Source: Nitrosomonas sp. (GTDB lineage Bacteria > Pseudomonadota > Gammaproteobacteria > Burkholderiales > Nitrosomonadaceae). Taken from it: a stretch of 64,000 bases of DNA. The stretch is taken from the NCBI RefSeq assembly GCF_019752415.1, contig NZ_JAIEME010000003.1:1-64000 (forward strand), written 5' to 3'. The notes beneath the pieces are model-generated. The model made no database searches. It was not told the DNA's origin and worked only from the letters and a program-made list of their open reading frames with translations. How positions within the stretch are numbered: position 1 is the stretch's first letter; every line of letters starts with the position of its first letter. This document shows positions 32,640 to 43,219 of the stretch, piece after piece. Made by a program: the position numbers and the translations under genes.

Positions 32640-33429
32640 TCGGAGATGCTTTAAGTTCACCCAAGAAGGCGATGTTAAATTATGGTTAAGCTGTACCCCA
32701 ATTCCAGATCAAAGCGGTGTTGAGTTAAAACTTGTAGTCGCGGATACTGGAATCGGTATCGCAAGTGAGAATCAAGCGTGATTATTTCAGGAATTTTCAC
32801 AAGTAGGCGAATCTACCCAACATATTCGCGGGACTGGATTGGGACTCGTGATTACCCGTAACTTGTTATCCCTGATGATGGGCGGCTCAATTACTGTATC
32901 CAGCGAAATTGGTAAAGGATCCGAGTTCTGTGCACGCATACCACTGAACTATGAACTGATTGATGCAAAAACATCAAAACAAGGTGAAGAAATCCACAAT
33001 GAAGGTAAAAGCTATTACTGGATATCGTACGCGTATATTGGTTGTCGAAGATAATGAAGTGAATCAAGCTGGTGAGTAAGGCTATGCTAGAGCGTCTAAA
33101 TTGTAAGGTTACCATGGTAAACAATGGATTGGAGGCAATTAATGCATATTCGTCGCAACAATTTGGTTTGATACTAATGGACTGCAACATGCCAGTGATG
33201 GACGGATTTGAAGCCACGCGGCGAATACGTTCCCTTGAGCAGCTAACCAATGCAATCAATGCCAACACCGGTTGTCGCGTTGACGGCGCATGCCTTCGAT
33301 CATGTTAGACAAGAATGCTTTGATGCTGGTATGAATGAACATCTCAGTAAACCATTTGATGTTGCGCAGCTTAATAAGTTATTGCAACAATTTACTTCTG
33401 ATCATCTTCCGTTGAGACAGGGCCCCTGA
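32640..33429 (+). pseudogene. Decayed hybrid sensor histidine kinase (HATPase plus receiver) remnant
   Basis: Frames together give [67 protein letters not shown] and LILMDCNMPVMDGFEATRRIR / VVALTAHAFDHVRQECFDAGMNEHLSKPFDVAQLNKLLQQF, with stops and frameshifts. Confidence 0.85.
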
Positions 33430-33552
33430 AAATCCCAATAAATCCAAACGGAATCTGAAGCGCCAATGCGATAATAGGCAGCAATCACTTTAATAGCAGA
33501 TAGGGAAATATCATGCTGATTGATTTTTTATTTTTTTATCACTCAAGAGAAT

Positions 33553-34008
33553 ATGATTTGGAAACCCAATGTGACAGTTGCGGCTGTCGTTGAACAAAAT
33601 GGCAAATATTTGCTGGTGCAGGAAGAGCCCGAAGCGGGCTCAGGTTTGTTTCTAAATCAACCAGCTGGGCACCTGGATCCTGGAGAAACCATTATTCATG
33701 GCACCATACGGGAAACACTAGAAGAAACGGCGTATACCTTTGTTCCTGAATATGTACTGGGTATTTATCAATGGCACTCCAGCCGCGTGGATACAACGTA
33801 TCTGCGTTTTGCTTTTGGTGGTCACGTGACACATCATGATCCGGAACGTAAACTGGACACCGGCATCTTGCAAGCAGCTTGGTTCAGTGTGGATGAAATT
33901 AATCAGATGCGTCACCGCCATCGTAGTCCACTGGTTATGCAATGTATTCAGGATCATCTTGCCGGTAAACGGTATCCGTTGGAATTGCTGACACACTATG
34001 AGTCCTGA
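33553..34008 (+). CDS. nudJ: NUDIX hydrolase, NudJ-like
   Basis: NUDIX box [26 protein letters not shown] track opens at 33520. Confidence 0.85.
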   Translation: MIWKPNVTVAAVVEQNGKYLLVQEEPEAGSGLFLNQPAGHLDPGETIIHGTIRETLEETAYTFVPEYVLGIYQWHSSRVDTTYLRFAFGGHVTHHDPERKLDTGILQAAWFSVDEINQMRHRHRSPLVMQCIQDHLAGKRYPLELLTHYES

Positions 34009-35092
34009 CAGGATGAAAAAACAACGTGTAATCGTCGGTATGTCAGGTGGCGTTGATTCATCCGTGGCAGCTTATCTACTGAAACAACAGGGTTATGATG
34101 TCGTTGGGCTATTTATGAAAAACTGGGAAGATGATGATACCGATGAGTATTGTTCTTCCCGCCAGGATTTTTTGGATGCGGTATCTGTCGCGGATGTGAT
34201 TGATATTCCGATCGAAGTGGTGAATTTCTCGGTTGAATACAAAGATCGAGTTTTTTCGCATTTTCTGTCTGAATATCAGGCTGGACGAACACCGAATCCT
34301 GATGTGCTGTGCAATGCCGAAATTAAATTCAAGGCTTTCCTGGATCATGCGTATAAACTGGAAGCTGATTGTATTGCCACAGGCCATTATGCTCAGGTAC
34401 GTAAAGTCGGCAGTGTTTTTCAATTATTAAAAGGTGAAGATGGCACTAAAGATCAGAGTTATTTCTTATATCGTTTGAATCAAACACAACTTGCCAGTAC
34501 TCTGTTTCCTATTGGACATCTTTATAAGCGCGAAGTACGTAAGATCGCCAAACAATTAAAACTACCCAATTTTTCCAAAAAGGACAGCACAGGTATCTGT
34601 TTTATCGGGGAACGCCCATTCCGGGAATTTCTCAATCGCTATCTCCCGCATGAGCCCGGGGAAATCCAAACCCCGGAGGGCAAGGTGATCGGCCGGCATA
34701 TCGGATTGATGTATTACACCATCGGACAACGGCAAGGATTAGGAATCGGCGGGACACGTGATGGCAGTGATGAACCGTGGTTTGTGTCTGCCAAAGATAT
34801 GTCTGGAAATATTTTAGTTGTGGTACAAGGTCATAATCACCCTGATCTGTTTCGGCCATCACTAAAAGCTGCCGATTTGACATGGATTAGCGGGAAACAG
34901 CCGCATTGCAACTGGGTTTATGCCGCCAAAACTCGCTATCGTCAGGTTGATGCTCCTTGCACGATTACAAATTTAACCCAGGATCATTGCCAAGTAGATT
35001 TTGCACAGGATCAATGGGCTGTTACGCCTGGTCAATCCGTCGTTATTTATGAAAGCAAGGTATGCTTGGGTGGTGGAATCATTATCGAATAA
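33998..35092 (+). CDS. mnmA: tRNA-specific 2-thiouridylase
   Basis: [60 protein letters not shown]. Confidence 0.97.
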   Translation: MSPDRMKKQRVIVGMSGGVDSSVAAYLLKQQGYDVVGLFMKNWEDDDTDEYCSSRQDFLDAVSVADVIDIPIEVVNFSVEYKDRVFSHFLSEYQAGRTPNPDVLCNAEIKFKAFLDHAYKLEADCIATGHYAQVRKVGSVFQLLKGEDGTKDQSYFLYRLNQTQLASTLFPIGHLYKREVRKIAKQLKLPNFSKKDSTGICFIGERPFREFLNRYLPHEPGEIQTPEGKVIGRHIGLMYYTIGQRQGLGIGGTRDGSDEPWFVSAKDMSGNILVVVQGHNHPDLFRPSLKAADLTWISGKQPHCNWVYAAKTRYRQVDAPCTITNLTQDHCQVDFAQDQWAVTPGQSVVIYESKVCLGGGIIIE

Positions 35093-35226
35093 TTCAGCTC
35101 AATAAGCTCCAGGCTAAAGTACCCGATGAGGGATACCTTCACTAACATTCTGAAAACGCCTCGAATCCTCTCGTAAAGAATCAGCTATATGATCGCTTTT
35201 TCTACGTCATTTCTTAAGCCGTATTA

Positions 35227-35254
35227 ATTGCCGATAATTTGTATTATGTTAAAT
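35227..35254 (+). other. dif-like XerC/XerD recombination site
   Basis: ATTGCCGATAA tttgta TTATGTTAAAT: XerD arm identical to the proteobacterial consensus, 6-nt spacer, plausible XerC arm. Confidence 0.7.
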
Positions 35255-35390
35255 CGTAGGTTTAGAGTACGTCGAAAATCGGATAAATTTTATGCGTTTC
35301 TGGATAAGCTGTTTAGTAGTTTTCAGAATCTCAGCATTAGTCATTGAATCATCATTCTAAACCCGCATCATTCGTGCAATATCCTCATTT

Positions 35391-35440
35391 CCGACAAGCA
35401 ATAACAACTTTTGAATACATTGCTTGTCGGCTTTCTTTTA
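35391..35440 (+). terminator. Rho-independent terminator-like hairpin
   Basis: CCGACAAGCAAT...ATTGCTTGTCGG perfect 12-bp stem followed by CTTTCTTTTA. Confidence 0.8.
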
Positions 35441-35499
35441 TCGAAATGAAAATCATTTGAAATTTGTAATGATCTAGTCTTTGCTCTCAGGTTGAGAAA

Positions 35500-35928
35500 A
35501 TGAACGAGCTAATTTATGGCATCAACATAGAAGAAATCAAAAGAATCACTGGTGAAGATCAAAAAGTCATTAAGAAATGGAAAAAAGGAACAAAGGAAAT
35601 TCCTGAATCGGCACTCAGGCTCTTAAGGCTATATCTTAATGGCGATGCAAGTGCTTTACTGGGAGATGAATGGAAAGGATATCGTTTCAAAAATAATTTG
35701 TTTTATGTTCCTGAGTGGAAAAATGGTTTTCCGCCGCATGAAATCAGGGCGTTATTCTGGAAATGTCAAAAGGTCTGGAGTTTAGAACGGGAAATTGAGT
35801 TGCTGAAGCGAGAATTAGAAAGAAGAAATGAAGAATTTGATAATCTTGAGGTTAAGGCTGCTTTTTATAGGCGTCAGTTAGTGCTTGAAAGCAGGTTCGG
35901 TATGATTTTGCAAAGAAGTTTTACTTGA
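35500..35928 (+). CDS. DUF3653-like phage regulatory protein
   Basis: VIKKWKKGTKEIPESALRLLRLYLNGDASALLGDEWKGYRF...FPPHEIRALFWKCQ resembles filamentous-phage DUF3653 proteins. Confidence 0.7.
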   Translation: MNELIYGINIEEIKRITGEDQKVIKKWKKGTKEIPESALRLLRLYLNGDASALLGDEWKGYRFKNNLFYVPEWKNGFPPHEIRALFWKCQKVWSLEREIELLKRELERRNEEFDNLEVKAAFYRRQLVLESRFGMILQRSFT

Positions 35929-35972
35929 AAGTATTCAAGTAAAACCACTTAAAGAATCGCAAAGAGATAAAC

Positions 35973-36986
35973 TCACAAAAGGAATTTTCCAGCTACCCAA
36001 CTGCAAGTAATACCAAGTATTAAAGCCCCGACCATGGAACAACCACTATAAATTAAGCTGCGATTAATTTTTGCTCGTGATTTATCTACAAACCGCACAT
36101 CTGCAGGTGAAAAATTTATATAAGATAGTTCATAAATTTGATCTAAATTCTTCTCAATAAATTCTCCAATAAACATTCCTAATCGATACGAAAGAAAGGA
36201 TATCAGAATGGATAATACAATAAATTCTGCAGTTAGACGCAAGCTTGCTTCAAAGGAAAGAAATTCTTTTGAATATTGCAAACTGTAGTACGCTACTACC
36301 GCTAGGAATCCATATTTCAGAATCACAGGAAAATATTGAGATTTTGAACGGAAAAATTTTAATACACCAGGGGTTGTTATTTCATGCAGCCCGCTTGCCC
36401 ATGTCTTAATAGTGGATAAAATTGCCTGTGCAACTGTTATGTCAGTAAAGCTTATTGTGATTTGTCCAGTTCTTATGATTTTCTCAAAGTGAAATAACGG
36501 CACATAAAAAGGTGCTGAATCAAATTCATTTCTCATCCCTTCAACTTTAGCTACACGAGAGATTAAATTTATATTAATTTTGTATTCTTGAGGCCTACTT
36601 GTTTTCGGCAGAACTATCAGAAGGTTATAAGCTAAATTAATCTCATCAACTGCACATCCTTTGTGCCCGGCATGGAGCTTAAAGCGTTCAATTGAACTAT
36701 AACGTTCGCTTGAGCCGTCAATATATTTAATCGAATACGTGGAGTTTTCCGAAACAATATTATACTGTTCAGTGGATTGAACAAGTCGATGGTGAAGCTG
36801 CTCAACGTCCGAAAGAGTCAGCACAAAAGAAGAATGTGTTTTCTCATTAAGACGTTCAGATTTACCAGTTATTTCATTATAGAAAGCCTGAGCGAGTTGA
36901 AAACTAATGGTTTTACCAGCTGAGTCTTCACCAATGTGCATTATTTCATTATCACCATTATCACCGTTAGTGATTAAATCACTCAT
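35973..36986 (-). CDS. Hypothetical protein with C-terminal TM helices, inside the phage remnant
   Basis: 337-aa ORF; hydrophobic FPVILKYGFLAVVAYYSL, LTAEFIVLSILISFLSYRLGMF, SLIYSGCSMVGALILGITCSWVAGKFLL. Confidence 0.7.
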   Translation of the reverse strand: MSDLITNGDNGDNEIMHIGEDSAGKTISFQLAQAFYNEITGKSERLNEKTHSSFVLTLSDVEQLHHRLVQSTEQYNIVSENSTYSIKYIDGSSERYSSIERFKLHAGHKGCAVDEINLAYNLLIVLPKTSRPQEYKININLISRVAKVEGMRNEFDSAPFYVPLFHFEKIIRTGQITISFTDITVAQAILSTIKTWASGLHEITTPGVLKFFRSKSQYFPVILKYGFLAVVAYYSLQYSKEFLSFEASLRLTAEFIVLSILISFLSYRLGMFIGEFIEKNLDQIYELSYINFSPADVRFVDKSRAKINRSLIYSGCSMVGALILGITCSWVAGKFLL

Positions 36987-37184
36987 ATTGTCCTTCTACA
37001 TTTAATTAACAAAAATATCATATTACCGAATAAAAATAAGTGTAACAAAATTATTTTTATATACTGAATATAAATAAAGATAAGTATAAGTTGGAAGAGT
37101 TTTTGTTCAGCAATAAGAGGAAGTCAGGGTAAAGATAATCTGTGTTAGGGATCGGGCAGCATGCCCCCGTTGGGGTCATACCCT

Positions 37185-37205
37185 TCGCGCCGGTCGACGG
37201 CGCGA
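37185..37205. repeat. Perfect GC-rich hairpin in phage intergenic region
   Basis: TCGCGCCG gtcga CGGCGCGA. Confidence 0.7.
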
Positions 37206-37284
37206 CCCTTGGGCGTGTGGTGGTTTTAAGTGGCGCTGCGAAAAATCCCTGAGTCTTGAAAGTTACAGTGTAACTGCCCTCCTC

Positions 37285-38217
37285 TTATGCTTTCTTACGG
37301 TGCCAGCCGGAGGAAACGGCCAGTTCGCAGGATTCCTTGGGAACAACTAAACGCTGGCCTGATTGGCCATAACAAACACATCCGAGTTTAGGACTCGCTA
37401 AACAGGCGGATACGATTGACCAGTCAATGTCATGTGTCAGTAATTGGACATCAAACAGGTTACGCGGTGATTCCACAGGCTGGACCGGCTGCGGTGTAAC
37501 AGTAACCGGCTGCTCTATCGGTTTTTCGTCAGTTAATATAATTGCAGGTTCCGGATTGGTTTTAGCAACAACTCGCTGAACCCCAAAATAAGCAAATACG
37601 ATGGTTAAAATAATGGCAACGAGAAAAATATAAAATGTCATCGGTGCGCGTTTCTTAGCTTTTACGTGCTGTGTTGCAGAATGGTATAAAGCAAAGGATT
37701 CCTTGGGGAGCTTATAGTTAAAGGTTACCGCAGTATCTTTGCTTGTTTTGGTCGAAGGCGAGCGGCAGTATTCTGACCATTCGTATATTTTTCGCCCTGC
37801 CCAGTTCACGCCAATATGCAAATGACGATCTACCAGCGCGAGGACATTGCGGTGTATGAGGTTTGGCGCTTGGGTTATCAGAAAGAAAGTAAGGCCGTAA
37901 TGACGATGTACTGACAGTTCTTTGATGTCGTCCGATATCTTGGAGCCGGTGGCCGGCCAGATTCGCTGAACTTCATCAATTACAATGATTGAACCGTGTT
38001 CGATATTGAGTAATTCCGGCAAGCCCTCCTCGTTCGGCGATGTCTTGAACCATTGGCGGACTTGATCGTAAGTCAATTCAATCGTAGGAATAGTCAGTTT
38101 AGGGATTCCAACGGTGTAGATGATTTTTCCTTGTTCGTGGGCTTCTTTTATGACATTCCACACAGCGTAAGAAGTTTTACCGCCACCAGGTACAGCAGTT
38201 AGTAAGGATATGCTCAT
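37285..38217 (-). CDS. zot: Zonular occludens toxin (Zot)-like filamentous phage assembly ATPase (pI)
   Basis: MSISLLTAVPGGGKTSYAVW; SIIVIDEVQRIWPATG; HRHYGLTFFLITQAPNLIHRNVLALVDRHLHIG; C-terminal TM. Confidence 0.95.
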   Translation of the reverse strand: MSISLLTAVPGGGKTSYAVWNVIKEAHEQGKIIYTVGIPKLTIPTIELTYDQVRQWFKTSPNEEGLPELLNIEHGSIIVIDEVQRIWPATGSKISDDIKELSVHRHYGLTFFLITQAPNLIHRNVLALVDRHLHIGVNWAGRKIYEWSEYCRSPSTKTSKDTAVTFNYKLPKESFALYHSATQHVKAKKRAPMTFYIFLVAIILTIVFAYFGVQRVVAKTNPEPAIILTDEKPIEQPVTVTPQPVQPVESPRNLFDVQLLTHDIDWSIVSACLASPKLGCVCYGQSGQRLVVPKESCELAVSSGWHRKKA

Positions 38218-38501
38218 TGTTTTAGTCCCAATCGTTTAACGGTAGTCATGGTGAGTTTGAATGTCATCGCGCCGACAATTAAGCCCATGGCTTCACCTAT
38301 GCCGCCCAGGCCGATCAAGGCCAACATGTCCCCGGCCAGGTTGTTGTAATTGGTTTGAGTGAAGGAAAGAGCCGCATTGAATGCAGTGGTTACAGCCGCG
38401 TAACTGATAATTCCAATTCCGGCCGCTGCTAATCCTTTGTGAACCAGTGCGCCAATGTTGGATTCGAAGAACTTGGCCAGGGGTAAAAGTACTTTAATCA
38501 T
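38214..38501 (-). CDS. DUF2523-like inovirus minor coat (pVI-like) protein
   Basis: 95-aa hydrophobic protein directly upstream of zot with 4-nt overlap. Confidence 0.8.
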   Translation of the reverse strand: MIKVLLPLAKFFESNIGALVHKGLAAAGIGIISYAAVTTAFNAALSFTQTNYNNLAGDMLALIGLGGIGEAMGLIVGAMTFKLTMTTVKRLGLKQ

Positions 38502-39249
38502 TTCTGACTGCTCCTGAGATTATGAAAAGCGCAGCAATACCGGCAAGAATTACAACGAGCGGCTGCAGTGCAATTGCCGCATCACAGGCTGGCTGAAAAC
38601 TAAGGTTTAAGGTTCCGTAGTGGTAAGAAACCGATCGATCACCCGGACAGGAACCGGAACCCCATGACGTATGGGTAAATATTCCGGGTATGGCTTGCTG
38701 TTCGAGTGGCTGGTCTGTCATGTTGTCTATTTCAATTTCTATTCCGTCTGTCTTGGGCTGTTGTGGGTCTGTAACAGTGGTAGAACTTGAGGTTAGGACG
38801 TTGCTGGTGTTGTAGTTATTGGTGATTGTCGTTTGCGTCAAATTGATGCGGTTTGGATTCTCAGACGTTGCGCCATCGGTAATGGATAAGGAATCAGTTG
38901 TGACTTCGGAGCCGGTAACATTTCCAGCGCCATCTTTAAGGGTCTTAGTTGAACTACCCAATGGAACAGTAACCGGGGAACCGGTAAGCGTTGGCGTGGT
39001 AATCGGTATAGCTTGCCCTTTGTCGAATAGCTCAGGAACGAAGCCGGAATTATTCAAGGCGGATTCTTTAGCGGTCCAGTCAGAGTCAGTGGCAGGGTTA
39101 GAAGATCCCGCATTTTTTAAACAATTAGAACCTGAGAGCGTATAGCCAGGGGAACAGCCAGAAGCTCTAGTAGTATTTGAGGCGGAATATTCAGATCCGG
39201 GAAACTCCGGCAAAGTGCCGAAACATTGATAAGTACCCTCGTTAAGCAT
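38494..39249 (-). pseudogene. TspB/pIII-like filamentous phage attachment protein, N-terminus lost
   Basis: CSPGYTLSGSNCLKN...QQPKTDGIEIEID...C-terminal TM LQPLVVILAGIAALFIISGAV; no signal peptide, ORF begins at the junction with the IS21 fragment. Confidence 0.75.
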
Positions 39250-39974
39250 TTGATGGGTGCATCAAGCGCCAACAGGCCAAGTTGCGGGGTCAAACTGAAA
39301 CCATCGCTGAGCGCATGAAACGCGATACGGCTGCATTGATGGCTTTACCTGCAGTTGCTTTTGATGCCTGCCATAAGATTTCCACGCGTGTATCTTCATT
39401 ATCGCTCGTGCGTTATCGAAGCAACGATTACTCGGTGCCTACTCAATACGGTCACTGGGAGGTACTGGTGAAGGGCTATGTGGATCGCGTAGATATTTGC
39501 CTGGGCACAGATACGATTGCACGTCATGCGCGCAGCTACGGTCGGGAAGAATTCATATACAACCCCTTGCACTACCTGGCATTGTTAGAGCAGAAACCGC
39601 GTGCGCTCGATCAAGCGGCACCCTTGCAAGATTGGGTACTACCTGAAGTATTCGATCGGCTGCGTCGCGTGTTGGAAGTCCGCATGGAACGCCGTGGCCG
39701 CAAGGAATATATCCAGATTTTGCGATTGCTGGAGAATTTTAGCCTAGCGCAAGTTGAGCAGGCAATCAAACAAGCGATGGGGTTCGGTACAATTGGTTTT
39801 GATGCCATCAAGCATTTGATTCTGTGCGCGATAGAGCAACGACCTGCCAATCTCGATTTGATGCTCTATCCCTATTTACCCCGTGCCAGCGTGAAATCCA
39901 CTGAACCACGATCGTATTTAAGCTTGCTGCAAGGATTCAAGTCAAGCCAATCTACGGAGGTGCGTTATGACTGA
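39246..39974 (+). pseudogene. istA: IS21-family IstA transposase, N-terminally truncated
   Basis: IKRQQAKLRGQTETIAERMKRDTAALMALPAVAFDACHKISTRVSSLSLVRYRSNDYSVPTQYGHWEVLVKGYVDRVDI. Confidence 0.92.
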
Positions 39975-40789
39975 TACCTCTATTCCCACCACGGTCGCGC
40001 CGCAAGTCTTGCTGATCAATCACTTCAAGACCCTAAAGTTACCAACCTTTGCACGTGAATATGAAAAGGTGGGACTCGAATGCGTACGTGAGGATGTTGA
40101 TTATGCACGCTATTTATTGCGACTATGCGAACTGGAATGCATTGATCGTGAACGGCGGAATACCGAACGGCGCATACGTCAGGCGAAATTCCCAGTAATT
40201 AAAAGCCTGGATACGTTCGACTTTGCTGCAATACCTGGACTGAATAAATCATTGGTACTGGAGTTGATGCGCTGTGAATGGATCGATAAGAGCGAGAACA
40301 TCATTGCGTTGGGCCCATCAGGCGTTGGCAAGACTCATATCGCATTGGCTTTAGGGCTGGCTGCCTGCCAAAAAGGCATGAGCGTTTTATTCACGACAGC
40401 TGCAGCGCTGGTGCATGAGTTAATGGAGGCGCGCGATGAAAAGCGATTACGTACCTTGCAAAAGCAATTGACCAACGTCAAATTGACGATCATCGACGAA
40501 CTGGGTTATGTGCCATTTACTGCAATTGGTTCAGAGCTCTTATTCGAAGTATTCAGCCGTCGATATGAACATGGATCCACTTTTAGTCACATCGAATTTA
40601 CCATTTGATGAGTGGACCAGTGTGTTGGGATCAGAACGATTGACCGGTGCGCTGTTGGATTGCTTAACCCATCATGTTCATATTCTGGAAATGAATGGAG
40701 AATCGTATCGCCTGGCCGCAAGCAAGAAACGGCAAAAGCAGACAGTACAAACCAAGCCTATAGAAAAGGAGGATGCCAGACCAATATAA
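39967..40789 (+). pseudogene. istB: IS21-family IstB ATPase, frameshifted near 40580
   Basis: ALGPSGVGKTHIALALGLAACQKG ... LTIIDELGYVPF ... RRYEHGSTFSHIEFTI*; the other frame continues LVTSNLPFDEWTSVLGSERLTGALLDCLTHHVHILEMNGESYRL. Confidence 0.92.
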
Positions 40790-40877
40790 AAGATTTTAGG
40801 GGAAACACTGCGCCTTTACTGAAACCCAAGAAATAAAAAATCAGAGGCGCAAAACCAGAGGTTAATCCCTCTTTTTA

Positions 40878-41081
40878 TTAACCTAACTGGTACACTCTTC
40901 GCGCGCTATTTGGTACCCTTTTACTCCGCCATTGACAACAGTACCAATGATCCGGAACATCGTCTTCCAGACTCAGGCCCAAAAACCGCATTACGTGCAG
41001 ATTCGCGTTAGCCATGTCTTCAACTGATTCATCACTGAGTCCACCGTGCCAGATTCCTGTCAGCAACATTTTGAACAGCAA
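40878..41081 (-). pseudogene. IS5-family transposase N-terminal remnant
   Basis: LFKMLLTGIWHGGLSDESVEDMANANLHVMRFLGLSLEDDVPDH, then unrelated sequence. Confidence 0.75.
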
Positions 41082-41164
41082 TTAACTCAACAATATGATT
41101 AAAAACATTATCATATTATCCGCACCTGAAAATGGCTCTAGCCGTGCAAAGCTCTCTTCCAATG

Positions 41165-42040
41165 TCATTTTTTAACTAAATCATACAAATAAGATTCAAA
41201 CTCCTGCTTGAGTTCCGGATGCTGTAGCGCGAATTCAACGGTTGCCTGCAAATAACCTGATTTACTTCCGCAATCGAAACGCTTGCCATCAAATTCATAG
41301 CCTAATACTGTTTCTTCATTTAACAACTTCGCGATTGCATCGGTCAATTGAATTTCATTGCCAGCCCCGCGCTCTGTCTTTTCAAGCAATTTAAAAATGC
41401 GCGGTGTCAGGATATATCGGCCCACCACTGCCAAGTTAGAAGGTGCTTTATCTATGGCTGGTTTTTCAACAATTGCATTGACCTTTGACAAGCTATCAGA
41501 AACCGGTGAACTGTCAATAATCCCATACCGGTTGACTGTCTCACGAGCAACTTGCTCGATTCCCAGTATTGAACAATGATGTTGGCTATAAATATCAACC
41601 ATTTGATTCAAACAACTTCTTTCACTGGTGCTGATTAAATCATCCGCTAGCAATACTGCAAAAGGCTCATCACCAACGACAGATTGCGCACATAACACGG
41701 CATGACCCAGTCCGAGTGCTTCAGCTTGTCGGATATAGACGCAATCAATACGCGATGGCAGTATATTGCGAACAATATTTAGCATTTCATGCTTTTCACT
41801 CGCTTCTAATTCTGCTTCCAGTTCGTAAGCTTTATCAAAATGATCAGGAATCGAACTTTTGTTGCGGCCGATGATAAAAATTAACACATCAATTCCTGCA
41901 GCAACGGCTTCTTCTGCGGCAAACTGGATTAATGGTTTATCAACGATCGGTAGCATTTCTTTTGGATTGGCTTTGGTTGCGGGCAAAAAACGTGTTCCTA
42001 AACCGGCAACAGGAAAAACTGCTTTTCTTATCGCTTTCAT
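41165..42040 (-). CDS. galU: UTP-glucose-1-phosphate uridylyltransferase
   Basis: [44 protein letters not shown]. Confidence 0.97.
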   Translation of the reverse strand: MKAIRKAVFPVAGLGTRFLPATKANPKEMLPIVDKPLIQFAAEEAVAAGIDVLIFIIGRNKSSIPDHFDKAYELEAELEASEKHEMLNIVRNILPSRIDCVYIRQAEALGLGHAVLCAQSVVGDEPFAVLLADDLISTSERSCLNQMVDIYSQHHCSILGIEQVARETVNRYGIIDSSPVSDSLSKVNAIVEKPAIDKAPSNLAVVGRYILTPRIFKLLEKTERGAGNEIQLTDAIAKLLNEETVLGYEFDGKRFDCGSKSGYLQATVEFALQHPELKQEFESYLYDLVKK

Positions 42041-42118
42041 TTAGAGCTCTCCTTAGTATTTAATACAGTAATATCAGATCCGGTGAATATACGGTTGACC
42101 TATGGACAGTAACTTCGA

Positions 42119-43144
42119 TCAGTTTTGATAGCCCTTGGGATTGGTGCATTGCCAATGCCAACTGCTTGCGCACATTTCTTCCAAACCGCGTTTCGCTTGC
42201 CAACCCAACAACTCAAAAGCACGTTTCGGATCAGCGTAACAAGAGGCAATATCACCGGGACGTCTGGGTGCAATCCGATACGGAATAGACCGCCCGCTCG
42301 CCTTCTCAAAAGCCTGCACTACATCCAGAACACTATAGCCCAGTCCAGTACCTAGGTTCACAGTCAGGCACTGGCCTGATTTGTTATCTTGCGCACTTTG
42401 TGACGCTTCCAATGCCTTGAGATGCCCATGAGCTAAATCAACAACATGAATGTAATCTCTGACTCCTGTTCCATCGGGAGTGGGATAATCGTTACCCCAT
42501 ACGTTCAGAGATTCTCTTCGCCCTACAGCAACCTGTGCCACATAAGGCATTAAATTATTCGGTATTCCTTGTGGATCCTCCCCGATCAATCCGCTGGCAT
42601 GTGCACCTACCGGATTGAAGTAACGCAATATACTAATCCTAAGTGTGTTATCGCTATGATAAAGATCACGCAGTATTTCTTCGACCATAAGCTTGCTGCG
42701 ACCATAAGGATTGGTGGGTGCAAGCGGGTGAGCCTCGGTCAATGGCAACCGGACCGGATCGCCATAAACAGTTGCAGAAGAGCTGAATACCAGTGTTCTG
42801 ACATCGCATTCTTGCATTGCTTGCAGCAGCCGCAACGTGCCAACCACGTTATTATCGTAATAGGAAAGCGGCTGCTCAACCGATTCCCCTACTGCTTTAA
42901 GGCCGGCAAAGTGAATAACAGCATTGGCATTACATTCTTTTAGGGCGGCTACCAAGCTCGCATAGTCGCGGCAATCGCCTTCAATCAATCCTATCTTTCT
43001 ACCAGTAATTCGTTCAACTCGCGCCAGTGCTTCGGGATTGCTGTTGCAAAAATTATCAAATACCATGACGTCAAAACCCGCGTTTAGCAGTTCAACGCAG
43101 GTATGTGATCCGATATATCCGGCACCGCCAGTGACAAGAATCAT
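42119..43144 (-). CDS. galE: UDP-glucose 4-epimerase
   Basis: MILVTGGAGYIGSHTCVELLNAG; SSSATVYGDP; PYGRSKLMVEEIL; GVRDYIHVVDLAHGH. Confidence 0.97.
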   Translation of the reverse strand: MILVTGGAGYIGSHTCVELLNAGFDVMVFDNFCNSNPEALARVERITGRKIGLIEGDCRDYASLVAALKECNANAVIHFAGLKAVGESVEQPLSYYDNNVVGTLRLLQAMQECDVRTLVFSSSATVYGDPVRLPLTEAHPLAPTNPYGRSKLMVEEILRDLYHSDNTLRISILRYFNPVGAHASGLIGEDPQGIPNNLMPYVAQVAVGRRESLNVWGNDYPTPDGTGVRDYIHVVDLAHGHLKALEASQSAQDNKSGQCLTVNLGTGLGYSVLDVVQAFEKASGRSIPYRIAPRRPGDIASCYADPKRAFELLGWQAKRGLEEMCASSWHWQCTNPKGYQN

Positions 43145-43219
43145 GATTTTTAACCTCGATAATAGACAGATTTATCAACAGCATTGAAGACCACTGATGC
43201 GCTTCAAGACTCTACTCAG

